A DNA stretch of 54,894 bases, from contig JAFSIA010000052.1 in NCBI GenBank assembly GCA_017440045.1, forward strand, positions 1 through 54,894, given 5' to 3'. This DNA comes from Lachnospiraceae bacterium (GTDB taxonomy: Bacteria; Bacillota; Clostridia; Lachnospirales; Lachnospiraceae). Shown in pieces: positions 52,564-54,894 of this stretch (position 1 is the first letter of the stretch; the number at the start of each line of letters is the position of its first letter). The translations under genes and the position numbers were made by a program. Under the pieces are notes generated by a model, which made no database searches, was not told where the DNA came from, and saw nothing but the letters and a program-made list of their open reading frames with translations.

Positions 52564-52592
52564 ATTTTACCAAAAACCAAACACAATTTCAA
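52564..52592 (-). promoter_or_regulatory. Predicted promoter of the GGDEF-sbcDC operon
   Basis: Minus strand TTGAAA (52587-52592), 17-nt spacer ending in GG, TAAAAT (52564-52569). About 40 nt before the ATG. It closely resembles the promoter of the EAL gene at 6113-6141. Confidence 0.6.
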
Positions 52593-52629
52593 TTAGCAAA
52601 ATATATTTATTATAAATGTGGTCATAAAA

Positions 52630-52662
52630 AAAACAAAGCCCCTACAATTAGCTTGTAGGGGC
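52630..52662 (-). terminator. Terminator of purL
   Basis: Minus strand stem GCCCCTACAA/TTGTAGGGGC (52638-52647 with 52653-52662), 5-nt loop, followed by TTTGTTTTTTTT. It begins 23 nt after the purL stop. Confidence 0.9.
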
Positions 52663-52685
52663 CTGTAACTATGCTTAGTTATATT

Positions 52686-54894
52686 TTATGAGAAATACTT
52701 AACACCTGACTCAAATATCTTAAGATCCTGATCTCCGTAGATATTCATTGCCACTGCGTCTCCCTTTCTCTCTGCATGAGCCATCTTACCAAAGCATCTG
52801 CCGTCTGGGCTTGTTATACCTTCGATAGCGCAGTATGAACCATTTACGTTCCACTCTTCATCCATTGTTGGGTTTCCATTTAAGTCAACATACTGTGTTG
52901 CAACCTGTCCATTTGCAAAGAGCTTATCAAGCCACTCCTTAGGAGCAACGAAACGTCCTTCGCCGTGTGAAGCAGGGCTTGTGTATGTTTTGCCAACTTC
53001 TGCAAGCTGCAACCAAGGTGACTTATTAGATACAACCTTTGTGTAAACCATCTTTGATACGTGACGGTTGATTGTGTTAAATGTAAGTGTAGGAGAATTA
53101 GCATCCTGTCCTGTAATCTGTCCGTTTGGAACAAGACCAAGCTTGATAAGAGCCTGGAATCCGTTACAGATACCAAGTGCAAGACCGTCTCTCTCATTAA
53201 GGAGCTTGTGTACAGCTTCCTTCATCTTCTCATTTCTAAATGCTGTAGCAAAGAACTTAGCTGAACCATCTGGCTCATCACCTGCTGAGAATCCACCTGG
53301 GAACATAATAATCTGAGATTTAGCAATGCTCTCCTCAAATACCTTAACAGAATCTCTGATATCATCAGCATTTAAGTTCCTAAATACCTTAATAATTGTG
53401 TTTGCTCCAGCCTTCTCAAATGCCTTAGCTGAATCGTACTCACAGTTTGTACCTGGGAATACTGGGATGAATACTGTTGGCTTAGCAACCTTATTCTTGC
53501 AAACATATACGCTACCACCTGTGTAGATAGGTGTATCAAGCATTGTCTTATCGTCTGTAGATGTTGTTGGGAATACCTTCTCAAGTGGAGCTTCCCATGT
53601 AGCAATAGCTTCATCGAGACTGATTGACATTTCGCCATACTTAACAGCCTGCTCCTCTGTCACACTACCGATTACCTTTACATAATCGCCAAGGTCAGCC
53701 ATTACTGCCTCTACCTCTGCAAACTTGTCAGCATCAACTTCTGCTACGATATTACCAAAGCCTGGTGCAAATAATTCTTCTGCTGATACACACTTATCAC
53801 AGATACTTACACCTAACTTATTACCGAATGCCATCTTTGAAACTGCTGCTGCAATACCCTTAGAATCAATAGAGTATGCTGCCACGATAGCCTTCTTCTT
53901 TGTAAGAGCATGAATAGCATCATAAAGCTTCATAACCTGAGCGTATACAGGCTTATCAAACTCATCCTTCTCTATGCTAAACTTAACAACCTTGTCTCCA
54001 GCCTTCTTAAACTCAGGAGTTACAATATCACCCTCCTTAGCCACATCTACTGCAAATGAAACAAGTGTTGGTGGAACATCAATATCATTGAATGTACCAG
54101 ACATACTGTCCTTACCACCGATTGATGGAAGACCAAATCCAAGCTGAGCGTCATATGCACCAAGTAATGCTGCAAATGGCTGGCTCCAACGTGTTGGATC
54201 CTCTGTCATTCTTCTAAAGTATTCCTGGAATGTAAATCTAATCTTCTTATAATCACCACCATTTGCAACAATCTTTGCAACAGACTCAACTACTGCGTAG
54301 ATTGAACCGTGGTATGGGCTCCATGTTGAGAGGTATGGATCAAATCCGTAGCTCATCATTGTAACTGTGTCGCACTTGCCCTTAAGAACAGGAAGCTTAG
54401 CTACCATTGACTGTGTCTCTGTAAGCTGATATTTTCCACCATGTGGCATAAATACTGAGCCTGCTCCGATAGAACCGTCAAACATCTCCACAAGACCCTT
54501 CTGCGAACATACATTGAGGTCTGATAATGTAGCCATCCACTGTGCCTTAACATCATCTACAGACTTTGCATTAAAGTAGTTATCTTCCTTAACAGGCATC
54601 TCTACCTTAACATCTGTCTCCTGATGAGCACCATTTGTATCAATAAAAGCTCTTGAGAGGTCTACAATAGTCTTTCCTCTCCATTTTAATGTCATTCTTG
54701 GGTCTTCCTTAACAACTGCAACTTCAACAGCCTCAAGGTTTTCCTCTGCTGCATACTTCATAAATTCTGCAACATCCTTAGGGTCGATAACTACAGCCAT
54801 TCTCTCCTGTGACTCAGAGATAGAAATCTCTGTTCCATCAAGACCTGCGTACTTCTTTGGAACCATATCAAGGTTAATATCAAGACCTGCTGCA
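52686..54894 (-). CDS. purL: Phosphoribosylformylglycinamidine synthase, single-chain PurL, 3' part
   Basis: Converts FGAR, ATP and glutamine to FGAM in purine synthesis. The window holds the C-terminal 735 or so residues of a protein usually about 1250 long; the frame stays open to the window edge. Visible: a PurM-like half with GSIGAGSVFMPHGG and PSIGGKDSMSGTF, and the C-terminal class I glutamine amidotransferase domain (PVFPGTNCEYD, FPGGFSAGDEPDG, nucleophile Cys in LGICNGFQAL, HGEGRF). This single-chain form is used by many Clostridia in place of PurLQS. A start at 54866 would be internal. Confidence 0.95.
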   Translation of the reverse strand, partial: AAGLDINLDMVPKKYAGLDGTEISISESQERMAVVIDPKDVAEFMKYAAEENLEAVEVAVVKEDPRMTLKWRGKTIVDLSRAFIDTNGAHQETDVKVEMPVKEDNYFNAKSVDDVKAQWMATLSDLNVCSQKGLVEMFDGSIGAGSVFMPHGGKYQLTETQSMVAKLPVLKGKCDTVTMMSYGFDPYLSTWSPYHGSIYAVVESVAKIVANGGDYKKIRFTFQEYFRRMTEDPTRWSQPFAALLGAYDAQLGFGLPSIGGKDSMSGTFNDIDVPPTLVSFAVDVAKEGDIVTPEFKKAGDKVVKFSIEKDEFDKPVYAQVMKLYDAIHALTKKKAIVAAYSIDSKGIAAAVSKMAFGNKLGVSICDKCVSAEELFAPGFGNIVAEVDADKFAEVEAVMADLGDYVKVIGSVTEEQAVKYGEMSISLDEAIATWEAPLEKVFPTTSTDDKTMLDTPIYTGGSVYVCKNKVAKPTVFIPVFPGTNCEYDSAKAFEKAGANTIIKVFRNLNADDIRDSVKVFEESIAKSQIIMFPGGFSAGDEPDGSAKFFATAFRNEKMKEAVHKLLNERDGLALGICNGFQALIKLGLVPNGQITGQDANSPTLTFNTINRHVSKMVYTKVVSNKSPWLQLAEVGKTYTSPASHGEGRFVAPKEWLDKLFANGQVATQYVDLNGNPTMDEEWNVNGSYCAIEGITSPDGRCFGKMAHAERKGDAVAMNIYGDQDLKIFESGVKYFS

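Noticed and set aside
54867-54894. Start of purL at 54866
   Set aside because: The reading frame continues upstream to the window edge (AAGLDINLD), and the protein is only the C-terminal part of PurL.

Overview
This is a 54.9 kb stretch of an AT-rich chromosome from a member of the Clostridia (Firmicutes), most likely a gut or rumen Lachnospiraceae. The assignment is inferred from gene content and order: the SCIFF peptide with its radical SAM maturase, a fused SecDF, single-chain PurL, Clostridia-type HemZ, the recJ-apt-relA-hisS-aspS block, the ruvX/yrzB/ireB/trmR/U32 block, and several GTG or TTG starts behind strong Shine-Dalgarno sites. No tRNA, rRNA, CRISPR array, insertion sequence or prophage was recognised. 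Almost every gene is on the minus strand. The plus-strand exceptions are a GH43 gene (655), an HPr-like gene (38371) and a zinc-ribbon membrane protein (42928).

Layout. 1-379: start of pckA, cut by the window edge. 655-1599: a cytoplasmic GH43 enzyme. 1710-4088: DUF4846, cytidine deaminase, thioredoxin reductase. 4148-14153: a membrane EAL protein, a large secreted and anchored GH127 beta-L-arabinofuranosidase with an AraR-like operator, a chemotaxis receptor with a structured leader, and a hybrid histidine kinase. 14195-24794: aspS, hisS, a HemZ protein fused to an HD-GYP domain, an MBL hydrolase, relA, apt and recJ. 24876-26555: a GH43 lipoprotein. 26665-33698: secDF, scfB, scfA, sigK, a U32 tRNA hydroxylase-like gene, trmR and a short MltG-like gene. 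33759-38183: ylbF-like, RNase J, DUF1292, ruvX, ireB, mtaB. 38371-42727: an HPr/Crh-like gene facing thiI, a cysteine desulfurase, rsmE and prmA. 42928-45997: two convergent zinc-ribbon membrane paralogues. 46086-52517: a six-gene operon, diguanylate cyclase - three small genes (two cysteine-rich) - sbcD - sbcC. 52686-54894: 3' part of purL.

How the genes work together. The three glycosidases (exo-type GH43, GH127, secreted endo-arabinanase-type GH43) fit use of arabinan or arabinose-rich plant polymers, with a chemoreceptor and sensor kinase nearby. Three c-di-GMP-type modules occur in the window: EAL, GGDEF and HD-GYP. Translation and tRNA modification are heavily represented: aspS, hisS, mtaB, thiI with its desulfurase, trmR, U32, rsmE, prmA.

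The least ordinary items are the HemZ/HD-GYP fusion, the operon joining a diguanylate cyclase to SbcCD through three small genes, the convergent zinc-ribbon pair with heptad repeats, the histidine-less HPr homologue, and the structured leader of the chemoreceptor mRNA.
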